This document shows positions 46,648 through 54,720 of a stretch of DNA of 63,961 bases, piece by piece. Each line of letters begins with the position of its first letter. Within the stretch, counting starts at the first letter, position 1. This DNA comes from Actinobacteria bacterium HGW-Actinobacteria-7. Its GTDB lineage: Bacteria > Actinomycetota > Coriobacteriia > Anaerosomatales > PHET01. The notes below the pieces were generated by a model. That model worked only from the letters and a program-made list of their open reading frames with translations, had not been told where the DNA came from and ran no database searches. Position numbers and translations under genes: made by a program. Location of the stretch: the NCBI GenBank assembly GCA_002841275.1, contig PHET01000012.1, forward strand, positions 1-63,961, in the 5' to 3' direction.

Positions 46648-48500
46648 CGCGAGTTGTCCTTGGCCTTGACGTGCTCGACTCGTTGGCCAAGCAGCTCAGC
46701 AAGAATCTGGCGGCCCGCGGGCGCGGCGATCGATCCACCGTGCCCTCCCTGCTCAAGTACCACAACCACTGCGTACTTGGGCTGTTGGACCGGGGCATAT
46801 CCCACGAACCAGGCGTAGTCGTCCTTGCCGGTGACCTCGGCGGTGCCTGTCTTGCCTGCGACTTGAATGCCGAAGCCCCTGAACGCGCCTTTGGCAGTGC
46901 CGATAGTCGTCACATTGTGAAGAGCACTCCCTACGATCGAGAGGTTCTTCTTGGACACCTTGGGGGCGAACGCGACTTCCTTGGTAGGGCCAAGCACGGT
47001 CTTGCCGTCGCTGCCCAGGACCTTGCGCAGCACATGGGGCTTCATGACCTTGCCGTTGTTGGCGATGCCTGCATACGATGCGACCACTTGGAGTGGGGTC
47101 ACGAGAAGGTCACCCTGCCCGATGGCCATGTTCACGGTATCTCCGGGAAGCCAACCCTGGTACTCGGGGTAGTTCTGGTTGTAGGCCTTCTTCCAGGCAG
47201 CGTCCGGTACCCGACCTGTCGCTTCGCCGCCGAGATCGATACCTGTGAGCTGCCCGTAGCCGAAACTCCGAGCGAACTTCTGCAACTTCTCGCCTTTGTC
47301 TTTGTAGAACGCGTAACCGATCTCGTAGAAGACGGTGTCACAGGAGTCCGCGAAACCGTCCATGAACGTCTCGACCCCGTGACCTGATCGGTTCCAGCAG
47401 TACTTTCCCCACTGCTTTCCCATGCCGGTCCACAGCCCGCGGCAGGTGTAGGTCGCCCATTGCCTGGTCAGCCCGTAGTTCAGGCCCGCCAGTCCGGTCA
47501 TCGCCTTGAATGTGGAGGCGGCCGGGTACTGGGCCTGGATCGCTCTGTTGGACAGGGGGAACTCCGAGCTGGTTGTCGTGAGCGAGCGCCACTCCTTGTT
47601 CGACACTCCGCCAAGAAACACCGCGGGGTCATAGGTCGGCGCGCTGGCCATTGCGAGGATCTCGCCGGTACGGGTGTCGATGGCGATCGCCGCGCCTGCT
47701 TTGGCCTTGTAGTAGCCGTCGGCGTGCGCGTCCTTGATGGCCTGCGCAAGCGCTTCCTCGGTGACCTTCTGGACGTCCGCATCAATCGTGAGCACGACAT
47801 CTCGCCCAGCTTCGGGTTCGGTCTCGCTGATGATCCTCTTCGGCCGGCCGGCCGCATCCACCTCGAGACGTCGCAGCCCACGATCGCCCTGTAGAACCGA
47901 CTCGAAGGAGCTTTCCGCACCGGACTTGCCCACTACATCGGTGGGGTCGTAGCCCTGGAAGTCCGCGCCAGCAAGTTGATCCTCTGAGATCTCACCGGTG
48001 TACCCCAGTACGTGCGCAGCCAGGTCCCCGTAGGGGTAACGCCGCACGGAGCGCGTGGCGACCTCGACCCCGGGAAACTGCGACTCATGCTCGGCAAGGT
48101 ATGCGACCGTCGTCATGGGAACATCGATTGCAACCACCCGTGGCGCGAGCGCCGCCTCCTTCACGCTGGTGATTCGGTCCTTGAGCTCGGCCACCGGCAT
48201 GTCAAGCAACGACGACAACTTGTTCATTACCTCGGCGTTCTCGGCAACTGATCGCGCGGCCAGCACGGCCATCGTAGGACGATTGGTGACGAGCTCGCGG
48301 CCCTTCCGATCCAAGATGCGACCACGAGGCGCCACGGTCGTGACTTCGCGAATACGGTTGTCGTCTGCACGAGCGGCGAAAGCGGGGCCTGCAAGAATCT
48401 GCATTGTCCAGAGTCTGAACAGCAAAATCCCAAGCACCGCCACAACGACGACGCCAAGGATTGCGAAACGAGGTTTGAGTCTTTCACGAAACGTCGGCAT
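46644..48500 (-). CDS. mrdA: Penicillin-binding protein 2 (transpeptidase of the elongasome)
   Basis: This class B PBP cross-links peptidoglycan alongside RodA. The 618-residue protein has an N-terminal membrane anchor (FAILGVVVVAVLGILLFRLW), a dimerisation domain (GRILDRKGRELVTNRPTMAV) and the transpeptidase domain with active-site STFK at 329-332, an SCD motif (DSCDTVFYEIGY) and KTGT at 550-553. SCD rather than SxN is usual for PBP2. It sits between mreD and rodA. Confidence 0.96.
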   Translation of the reverse strand: MPTFRERLKPRFAILGVVVVAVLGILLFRLWTMQILAGPAFAARADDNRIREVTTVAPRGRILDRKGRELVTNRPTMAVLAARSVAENAEVMNKLSSLLDMPVAELKDRITSVKEAALAPRVVAIDVPMTTVAYLAEHESQFPGVEVATRSVRRYPYGDLAAHVLGYTGEISEDQLAGADFQGYDPTDVVGKSGAESSFESVLQGDRGLRRLEVDAAGRPKRIISETEPEAGRDVVLTIDADVQKVTEEALAQAIKDAHADGYYKAKAGAAIAIDTRTGEILAMASAPTYDPAVFLGGVSNKEWRSLTTTSSEFPLSNRAIQAQYPAASTFKAMTGLAGLNYGLTRQWATYTCRGLWTGMGKQWGKYCWNRSGHGVETFMDGFADSCDTVFYEIGYAFYKDKGEKLQKFARSFGYGQLTGIDLGGEATGRVPDAAWKKAYNQNYPEYQGWLPGDTVNMAIGQGDLLVTPLQVVASYAGIANNGKVMKPHVLRKVLGSDGKTVLGPTKEVAFAPKVSKKNLSIVGSALHNVTTIGTAKGAFRGFGIQVAGKTGTAEVTGKDDYAWFVGYAPVQQPKYAVVVVLEQGGHGGSIAAPAGRQILAELLGQRVEHVKAKDNSR

Positions 48501-48559
48501 AGGGGTCCGTATCGTCGCCGCTCACCGGTATCAGTGGCAGGGAACGGAGCGGCGTGGCG

Positions 48560-49072
48560 TCAAGCCAGGCGCTTGAAGGTCTTCATGGGACGGTCTGTGC
48601 GCAAGAAGCGAGCCAACCACGGATAGACGAGCAGTGCCAAGGACGTATTGTACACCGCCGCAGGAAGCATCTTGCTCACGAGCGCCGACCAGAACGAGCC
48701 TCCCTCGCCGAGAACGGCGAGAATCAGGCCATACGCGAGTTCTGCCGACAGTGCGGCGATTGCCAGAACGGTGAGCGGGAGGAGCCACCCCTCAGCAAAC
48801 ATCTGCTCGTGCAGCAGACCTGCCGCATAGCCGACGACAGTCAAAACCATGCACATTGGCCCAACGGGCCCGGTACCCAGCAGATCGAACAACAAACCGG
48901 CGGCGAAACCAGCGGCCGCGCCCTCGGTGGGACCCGTAGCCAGTGCAAGCGTGACCACGACCAGCAGCGGGAAACTGGGCACAACCCCGCCGATCGCGAT
49001 GTACGGCGCCACCCCTGCCTGGAGAATCAAGGCCGCGATGATCGCCGCGAACGCGGGCAGCAGTTTGCCCAT
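48560..49072 (-). CDS. mreD: Rod shape-determining protein MreD
   Basis: MreD is the integral-membrane member of the MreBCD complex. The 170-residue protein consists of about five to six hydrophobic helices (FAAIIAALILQAGVAPYIAI, FPLLVVVTLALATGPTEGAA, LFDLLGTGPVGPMCMVLTVV). Sequence similarity in this family is low, so the assignment rests equally on topology and on its place between mreC and mrdA. ATG 49072 shares one base with the mreC stop. Confidence 0.9.
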   Translation of the reverse strand: MGKLLPAFAAIIAALILQAGVAPYIAIGGVVPSFPLLVVVTLALATGPTEGAAAGFAAGLLFDLLGTGPVGPMCMVLTVVGYAAGLLHEQMFAEGWLLPLTVLAIAALSAELAYGLILAVLGEGGSFWSALVSKMLPAAVYNTSLALLVYPWLARFLRTDRPMKTFKRLA

Positions 49073-49929
49073 TATTCCCCCCCTGATTGCAGCACTGCCG
49101 GCGGCGCGCCGGTCAGGACGAGCACCTCTTCAAGCCCCGCCAGACCGCCAGCGGGCTCGAGGGTGATGGTTTGAAACAGCGCATTGGGCTCTCGCTTCAC
49201 ATCGATGGCCTCGCCCACGATCAGCCCCTTGGGATACACGCCGCCGATTCCAGAAGTGATGACCACATCTCCGGCACGAACAGTGGTTTCGGTGCTCACG
49301 AACTCCAGCGACAGATGCCCGTCAATCGAGCCCTTCACGATCCCGGCAGCCCGAGTTCGTTGCACAAGGGCCGCCACCCCGCTGCGCTGATCCGTCAGAA
49401 GACGAACGCGTGAAGAGCGAGCAGACACACTGACCGTCTGGCCGAGGAGACCCCGAGGACCTACGACCGGCATACCGACCTTGATCCCGTCGGCTGTGCC
49501 GCGATCGATTGTGATGGCATTCTCCCACTGGTTGCTTGGCCTGCCGATCACGCTGGCAGCCACTGCCTCGCGGTTTCCCGCCTGGGTAATCTTCACGAGT
49601 TTACGCAATCTTATGTTCTCGATACGTGCTTCCTCGAGTTCAGACACCCTGGACCGCAATCTCTGGTTCTGGGCGCGCAGCTGCTCCAACTGGCTGCGAG
49701 ACACACCCAGATCGGTCACCCACGAGATGAACCCACGCGCAGGTCGAGTGGCCCACTCACCTGCGGCCGAAACGGGCGCGGTCGAAGCCTGCACGACTGA
49801 ACGGGTCTTGTGCAGCAACCCTGTGTCCGCTTCGCGGTACCAGGCCGTTGTGATCACTATCGCCAAGGCAACGAACAGGATGAGCCATCCCGGCCGCGAT
49901 CGAGGTGTTTCGTTTCCCGGTAGTCTCAT
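49072..49929 (-). CDS. mreC: Rod shape-determining protein MreC
   Basis: MreC links the MreB filaments to the PBPs outside the membrane. From ATG 49929 the protein has 285 residues: a transmembrane helix at about 15-32 (WLILFVALAIVITTAW), a coiled coil near 75-115 (SQLEQLRAQNQRLRSRVSEL) and the beta-barrel MreC domain (AITIDRGTADGIKVGMPVVG, AGDVVITSGIGGVYPKGLIV). The frame is open further upstream into the mreB stop region, but this ATG, 16 bases after mreB, is the sensible start. Confidence 0.94.
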   Translation of the reverse strand: MRLPGNETPRSRPGWLILFVALAIVITTAWYREADTGLLHKTRSVVQASTAPVSAAGEWATRPARGFISWVTDLGVSRSQLEQLRAQNQRLRSRVSELEEARIENIRLRKLVKITQAGNREAVAASVIGRPSNQWENAITIDRGTADGIKVGMPVVGPRGLLGQTVSVSARSSRVRLLTDQRSGVAALVQRTRAAGIVKGSIDGHLSLEFVSTETTVRAGDVVITSGIGGVYPKGLIVGEAIDVKREPNALFQTITLEPAGGLAGLEEVLVLTGAPPAVLQSGGE

Positions 49930-49945
49930 CTGACGCCAGGTGGGG

Positions 49946-50986
49946 CTAGCGCCCCCCCTGCAGCACCTTCTTGAGTGCGTCGATCTCCTCAAGAGCCTGC
50001 GCGGAGCCGTCGACGACGTTGGTCAGGGCGCTTTCCGAGACGTGAACCGGGATACCGGTCTCGTGCCTCAGTCGCTCATCGAGCCCCTTGAGTAGCGCGC
50101 CACCACCGGTGATCACGATTCCGTATTCCATGAGGTCACTGGCGAGCTCCGGCGGCGTCTGTTCGAGTGTGCCTTTGACAGCGGCGACAATGGCCTGAAT
50201 CGGATCCTCGATCGCCTCGCGAATCTCTTCCGACTCCATGGTGATGGTACGGGGCAGCCCCGTAAGCAGATCGCGTCCGCGAACCTCGACGTCGACTTCC
50301 TCCAGCAGCGGCCACGCGCTTCCGATCTCGAACTTGATCTCCTCAGCGGTGCGCTCACCAATCAGTACGTTGTAGACCCGCTTGACGTGCGCGATGATCG
50401 CGTCATCGAATTCGTCGCCCGCAATGCGGATTGACTGCGCGACAACGATGCCGCCCAGCGAGATGACGGCGACCTCAGTCGTGCCTCCTCCGATATCCAC
50501 GACCATGGAACCCGTGGGCTCCTGGATAGGCAGCCCCGAACCGATCGCAGCAGCCATCGGTTCCTCGATAAGAAACGCTTGGCGGGCACCCGCCTGCATC
50601 GTGGCTTCGAACACAGCTCGCTTCTCGACTTCAGTTACGCCGGAGGGCACGCAGACCACGACTCGTGGCTTGGGTTGCCACGGGAACCGCTTGACACGGG
50701 TCTTGTTGATGAAATACCGCAGCATCGCCTCGGTGACTTCAAAGTCGGCGATGACACCGTCTTTGAGTGGTCGAATGGCCACGATGCTACCGGGAGTACG
50801 ACCCAGCATGCGCTTGGCCTCAATACCGACGGCAAGTACCCGCTTGGTGTCACGCTCCACGGCAACGACAGACGGCTCGATGAGCACGATGCCTCGTCCA
50901 CGGACCGACACGAGCGTGTTGGCTGTACCAAGGTCGACGGCCATGTCGCCGCCCCATGAATTGAAGAACAAATCGATAAGCGACAC
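49946..50986 (-). CDS. mreB: Rod shape-determining protein MreB
   Basis: MreB is the actin-like ATPase that organises side-wall synthesis. From GTG 50986, with AAGGGAGAA nine bases upstream, it has 346 residues. The nucleotide-binding motifs are [33 protein letters not shown] and [19 protein letters not shown]. The longer open frame back to 51241 has no homology in its first 85 codons. It is the first gene of mreBCD-mrdA-rodA. Confidence 0.97.
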   Translation of the reverse strand: MSLIDLFFNSWGGDMAVDLGTANTLVSVRGRGIVLIEPSVVAVERDTKRVLAVGIEAKRMLGRTPGSIVAIRPLKDGVIADFEVTEAMLRYFINKTRVKRFPWQPKPRVVVCVPSGVTEVEKRAVFEATMQAGARQAFLIEEPMAAAIGSGLPIQEPTGSMVVDIGGGTTEVAVISLGGIVVAQSIRIAGDEFDDAIIAHVKRVYNVLIGERTAEEIKFEIGSAWPLLEEVDVEVRGRDLLTGLPRTITMESEEIREAIEDPIQAIVAAVKGTLEQTPPELASDLMEYGIVITGGGALLKGLDERLRHETGIPVHVSESALTNVVDGSAQALEEIDALKKVLQGGR

Positions 50987-51105
50987 GGTCGCGCTTCTCC
51001 CTTCGGTGCACATCCGAGAGGGTTCCCGGTCTGCACGCTGCACAGCCGAACACGAAAACCGACCCTGGGTAGTGACACCTGGGCCGGCCGTGCTCGGTCT
51101 CTGGA

Positions 51106-51114
51106 AGTCTATCA
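51106..51114 (-). promoter_or_regulatory. Possible extended -10 element for mreB
   Basis: On the minus strand TGATAGACT (TG-N-TAGACT) lies in the 169-base gap between radC and mreB. No convincing -35 precedes it. It would give a leader of roughly 110 bases. Confidence 0.3.
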
Positions 51115-51155
51115 CAGCAACGGCTCCAGCCGATGACAGCACGGTGACATCGACC

Positions 51156-51818
51156 TTACATGAGGCCCATGTCCCGCATACTGGCATGCGCTCCCCCGTC
51201 GCCGATGACCACATGGTCCAACACGTCGACACCCAACACATCTCCCGCTTTGACCAGACGACGAGTCAGTTGGATGTCGGCGCCGCTGGGAGTCGGGTCA
51301 CCGCTTGGATGGTTGTGGACGACAACGACGGCGGCGGCCGAGACACGCACCGCATCTTTGAACAACTCGCGTGGGTGGACGATTGAAGCATTCAACGAAC
51401 CGACTGAGACCTCGATGATCCTCATCAGCCGATTCTTGGTATTGAGTGCCAGTGTCCAGAAGTGCTCTCGATCCAGACCTCGCAGGCGACTTCCGCACAC
51501 CGCAACGACGTCCTCCGGCGTCGAGATCGTGGGACGCACTTCCGTTGACGGGCCCGACGCACGCCTGCTCATCTCCAGACATGCGAGCAACCGAGCTGCT
51601 CCGGCTGGTCCGATACCGTCCAGTTCCACCAGGTCGTCGGGGTTCATGCGCCACAGCGCTGCGGCCACCGGCTGCTCACTGACCAGTCGGCCGACCCCTA
51701 GCGCACCGGTCTCGCCCACGAGTACCGAGAGTAGCGCGGCATCCGTGAGCATGTCGGGGTGCCCCGACAAGAGAAGTTCTCGTGGCTCGTTCATCAAACA
51801 GGCCGCCCTCAGGGTCAT
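51156..51818 (-). CDS. radC: RadC-family JAB-domain protein
   Basis: Despite its name the RadC family has no proven repair role. The 220-residue protein has an N-terminal helix-hairpin-helix part ([20 protein letters not shown]) and a C-terminal JAB/MPN metalloprotease-like domain with [14 protein letters not shown] carrying the metal-binding His-x-His-Pro and Asp. I prefer ATG 51818 because GAGGAGAG stands seven bases upstream; the frame extends six codons to GTG 51836. radC next to mreB is a common Gram-positive arrangement. Confidence 0.94.
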   Translation of the reverse strand: MTLRAACLMNEPRELLLSGHPDMLTDAALLSVLVGETGALGVGRLVSEQPVAAALWRMNPDDLVELDGIGPAGAARLLACLEMSRRASGPSTEVRPTISTPEDVVAVCGSRLRGLDREHFWTLALNTKNRLMRIIEVSVGSLNASIVHPRELFKDAVRVSAAAVVVVHNHPSGDPTPSGADIQLTRRLVKAGDVLGVDVLDHVVIGDGGAHASMRDMGLM

Positions 51819-51902
51819 CTGTAACTCTCCTCTCACCGTGTGACAGAACCATCATGCCGGTCCCCGCTTGCCATACGCTTACCGGGATCTAGCCCAAGAA
51901 AA

Positions 51903-51940
51903 GACCCGGCCCGAGCACTATATGTGCTCGGGCCGGGTTC
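51903..51940 (-). terminator. Rho-independent terminator of ndk
   Basis: A 15-bp GC-rich stem (51904-51918 with 51924-51938) and five-base loop is followed on the minus strand by TCTTTTCTT. It lies 30 bases after the ndk stop and separates ndk from radC. Confidence 0.9.
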
Positions 51941-51969
51941 GCGTTTCTGGTTCTAGCGCACGAGAGGTA

Positions 51970-52371
51970 CTAGCCGAAGAACACGCCGATCTCGCGTTCG
52001 GCCGACTCGGGGGAATCCGATCCATGAATCACATTGGCGTCCATGACAAGTCCGAAATCGCCACGAATAGTGCCCGGTGCCGCATCGGCGGGGTTGGTTG
52101 CGCCCATGAGCTTGCGACAGACGGCTACCGCACCGGGACCGCGAAGGACCATCTTCACGACAGGACCCGAAGTGATGTAGTCAACAAGTCCGTCGTAGAA
52201 CGGCTTACCTTGATGCTCGACATAGTTGGCTGCAGCCTGCTCCCGGGTCACGACACCGTACTCAAGCTTCTCGAACGTCAATCCGGCATCCTCAAAACGC
52301 TGAAGGATACGGCCCACGAAGCCACGGGCCACCGCATCCGGTTTGATCATGATGTACGTACGCTGATCCAC
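51970..52371 (-). CDS. ndk: Nucleoside diphosphate kinase
   Basis: Ndk balances nucleoside triphosphate pools through a phosphohistidine. The 133-residue protein has RTYIMIKPDAVARGFVGRIL and the active-site histidine in ANVIHGSDSPESAEREI. The start is GTG 52371 with AAAGGA upstream. A strong terminator follows. Confidence 0.97.
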   Translation of the reverse strand: MDQRTYIMIKPDAVARGFVGRILQRFEDAGLTFEKLEYGVVTREQAAANYVEHQGKPFYDGLVDYITSGPVVKMVLRGPGAVAVCRKLMGATNPADAAPGTIRGDFGLVMDANVIHGSDSPESAEREIGVFFG

Positions 52372-52410
52372 TCGTCATTCCTTTCGTAGTGAGACAGAAT
52401 CGGGCAACAC

Positions 52411-53784
52411 TCAGCCGCCCGAGGAACGCCAATCGTTTTCGATGCCGGTGACCTTCCAACCGACGCCCTCGCGAGAGAGCGAGATGATGTAGTGAAGCGG
52501 CGCACCCTTCTCGGGAGTCACCGTGACCTTGACCGAGGACGAGGCCGATGTCGAAACGACTTCATCGACTGCGAATTCCTTGACGGGCGGGATCTTCGCC
52601 ATCTCTCGGGCGATGTCCTTGTCCGGAACCGCGACCCAGTAGGTCTCTATGGGCTGGCCCAGTTTGTAGCCCGATACCAGCCCCGTGACAGTTGTCTTCT
52701 GCGTGGGCCAGCCGAACCCGAACCAGTAGGCAGCTCCAACGGCGCAGGCCAGTAACACCACACTTGCGACCAAGACGAGCGCGCGTCGCATCCTCACAGG
52801 ACCCGATCGACGAGCTAGCCGCTCCGCACGTCGCGCAGCGAGGTCTTTGGTCTTCATCTCTTCCTCGGTCATGCTGAAGAACGTGGTGACGTCGTTCTCG
52901 TCACCCATACCAAGGGCGGCAGCAGCGCGGGCAGCTTCGTCAGATGACACAGCAGGCCTCGCACCCGGGACAGTGGGCAGATCACGGGACAAAGCATCGA
53001 GTGCTCCGGTATCCCATCCCCCGGTCTGCATTGTCTGAGGAATCGGTGACATCTCCCCAGTCTCCCAGCCATCCACCACCTCGTGAGCCGGAGTGGCTGC
53101 AAGCACGGCCCGGTCGTAGGCCTGCTGCGCGGCGGCGGATAACCTCTGACCGTGAAGCTGAGTGGCCTTCTCGAACGCCCGCATCGCCTCGTTGTACTCT
53201 CCGAGGGCGACGTAGGCTTGGCCCAGGTTCGCCAGTGCTTTGCCTCGACCCTTGTACTCGTCGAAGCCCAATGCTGCCTTGTAGGCTTCTACCGCATCCT
53301 GCGGCCGGCCCAGACCCATGAAGCACAGGCCGAGGTTGACCAGCGCCTTGGCAGGTTCGGGGTTGGCCGGATCGACGGCAGCCTTGTGATACGCCGCGGC
53401 GGCTTCGTCGATGCGCCCCCGCTCAACCAGTGCAGATGCCATCCCCTGACATGCGCGAAACGGCGTGGCATAGTCCGGCTCGGCAAGGGCCGCTTCGTAC
53501 GCCTTGATAGCCAGCGCGTATTCGCCTATCGCGAGATACGCCGTGCCAAGGTTCGCCTGTACTGCCCCACGCTTGTCGTAGGTCTCGTCTCGCAGAGCAT
53601 GGCCATACACGGTAACGGCGTCCTGATGACGACGAAGACGCATCAGAGAGTTGCCGGCCATATGGTATGCAGAACCGTTGCCTGCCGCACCCTTGCCCGC
53701 CGAGGCCAGAAACACCTTCGCGGCAGTGCGGTAGTCACCGGCTTCGTACGCTACCTGTGCCTCTTGGAACTTCGACTGATCCAC
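52411..53784 (-). CDS. TPR-repeat protein with a single transmembrane helix
   Basis: The 457-residue protein begins with at least five tetratricopeptide repeats (about 1-230; for example YRTAAKVFLASAGKGAAGNG, AVEAYKAALGFDEYKGRGKA, LGQAYVALGEYNEAMRAFEK). A low-complexity linker (230-340), a basic stretch and one transmembrane helix (about 338-360, LVLVASVVLLACAVGAAYWF) follow, then a ~100-residue C-terminal domain. The TPRs should face the cytoplasm and the C-terminal domain the outside. Assembly of a membrane complex is a reasonable guess; the partner is unknown. It sits between the cyclophilin lipoprotein gene and ndk on the same strand. Confidence 0.85.
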   Translation of the reverse strand: MDQSKFQEAQVAYEAGDYRTAAKVFLASAGKGAAGNGSAYHMAGNSLMRLRRHQDAVTVYGHALRDETYDKRGAVQANLGTAYLAIGEYALAIKAYEAALAEPDYATPFRACQGMASALVERGRIDEAAAAYHKAAVDPANPEPAKALVNLGLCFMGLGRPQDAVEAYKAALGFDEYKGRGKALANLGQAYVALGEYNEAMRAFEKATQLHGQRLSAAAQQAYDRAVLAATPAHEVVDGWETGEMSPIPQTMQTGGWDTGALDALSRDLPTVPGARPAVSSDEAARAAAALGMGDENDVTTFFSMTEEEMKTKDLAARRAERLARRSGPVRMRRALVLVASVVLLACAVGAAYWFGFGWPTQKTTVTGLVSGYKLGQPIETYWVAVPDKDIAREMAKIPPVKEFAVDEVVSTSASSSVKVTVTPEKGAPLHYIISLSREGVGWKVTGIENDWRSSGG

Positions 53785-53806
53785 GTGTTCTGCCGCCCGA
53801 GGGAGA

Positions 53807-54502
53807 CTAGTTCGCGCCAGAGATGGTGATGGATTCGATGCTGTCGCCTACGCGAAGCTTGTCGATGATATCGATGCCTTTGACCGCCTGACCGAACACT
53901 GTGTACTGACCATCCAGAAACGAAGTGGGCGCTAGTGTGAAGTAGAACTGCGATCCACCCGAGTCAGGGCTCTGCGAGCGGGCCATGGCCATGGCGCCCT
54001 TCTGGTGCTTGTTGGGGTTGTCGAGCAAATCGAACTCGCCCTTGATGTTGTATCCCGGACCGCCCGTACCAAAGAGAGAAGCCGGGTCATCCACGGCCTT
54101 CTCTACCTCATCAGCCGATGCGTCCTTTGTAAGGGGGTCTCCGCCCTGAACCACGAACCCCGGCTCATAGCGATGGAACTTCGTACCGGTGTAGAAGCCC
54201 TTGCGAGCCAGCTCGATGAAGCTGCCCACGGTGATAGGGGCCTCTTCGCCGAAGAGCTCGACAACGATATCACCCTTGCTCGTCTTGATCGTCGCGGTCT
54301 CTTTGCCATTGGGGATGTACTTGGGGATGTACAAGGTCTCTCCTCCCGCGCCGACGGTCGGCTCTTCAGACTGAACCGGAGCCGTGACGGTAGTTTCGGT
54401 CGGTGTGGCGCTCTTGTTGCCCGAGCAACCCGTAGCGAACACCACGGTCCCGAAGAACGCGGCAAGCACGAGAACCCAGACTAAACGAGTGTAGGACTTC
54501 AC
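53807..54502 (-). CDS. Cyclophilin-type peptidyl-prolyl isomerase, lipoprotein
   Basis: This 231-residue protein catalyses cis/trans isomerisation of proline bonds outside the membrane. The N-terminus is a lipoprotein signal ending at FATGC with cysteine 26. A Ser/Thr linker follows, then a complete cyclophilin domain (ATIKTSKGDIVVELFGEEAP, GFYTGTKFHRYEPGFVVQGG, SGGSQFYFTLAPTSFLDGQY, VFGQAVKGIDIIDKL). The start is GTG 54502. It has its own promoter divergent from the EF-G gene. Confidence 0.94.
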   Translation of the reverse strand: MKSYTRLVWVLVLAAFFGTVVFATGCSGNKSATPTETTVTAPVQSEEPTVGAGGETLYIPKYIPNGKETATIKTSKGDIVVELFGEEAPITVGSFIELARKGFYTGTKFHRYEPGFVVQGGDPLTKDASADEVEKAVDDPASLFGTGGPGYNIKGEFDLLDNPNKHQKGAMAMARSQSPDSGGSQFYFTLAPTSFLDGQYTVFGQAVKGIDIIDKLRVGDSIESITISGAN

Positions 54503-54564
54503 TGACCGGATACCTCCCTGTAGACGAGCGCGCGCCTTTCGGCCCGCGACGGAACGCTCGAAGC

Positions 54565-54593
54565 ATTCTACCAGCCCCGCCCGATGCTGATAA
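54565..54593 (-). promoter_or_regulatory. Promoter of the cyclophilin lipoprotein gene
   Basis: On the minus strand TTATCA (54588-54593) and TAGAAT (54565-54570) are separated by 17 bases, and TGG before TAGAAT makes it an extended -10. It is 63 bases before the GTG start. Confidence 0.65.
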
Positions 54594-54643
54594 GGAGTGG
54601 AATCCCCACCCCCTGTTAGGGGTAGACTGCTCAGTAAGGCACC

Positions 54644-54668
54644 CGCGGGGGAGTGGGTCTCCCCCGCG
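54644..54668 (+). other. Leader hairpin upstream of the EF-G paralogue
   Basis: CGCGGGGGAG (54644-54653) and CTCCCCCGCG (54659-54668) form a perfect 10-bp stem with a five-base loop, followed by TCCTATTTGG. It lies between a candidate -10 box (TAGACT, 54623-54628) and the start at 54721. It could be an attenuator or an mRNA-stabilising structure. Confidence 0.45.
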
Positions 54669-54720
54669 TCCTATTTGGCGCGTGCCGCGGCTGCGTGGCG
54701 CGCTTCTTCTGTAGGAGGCG

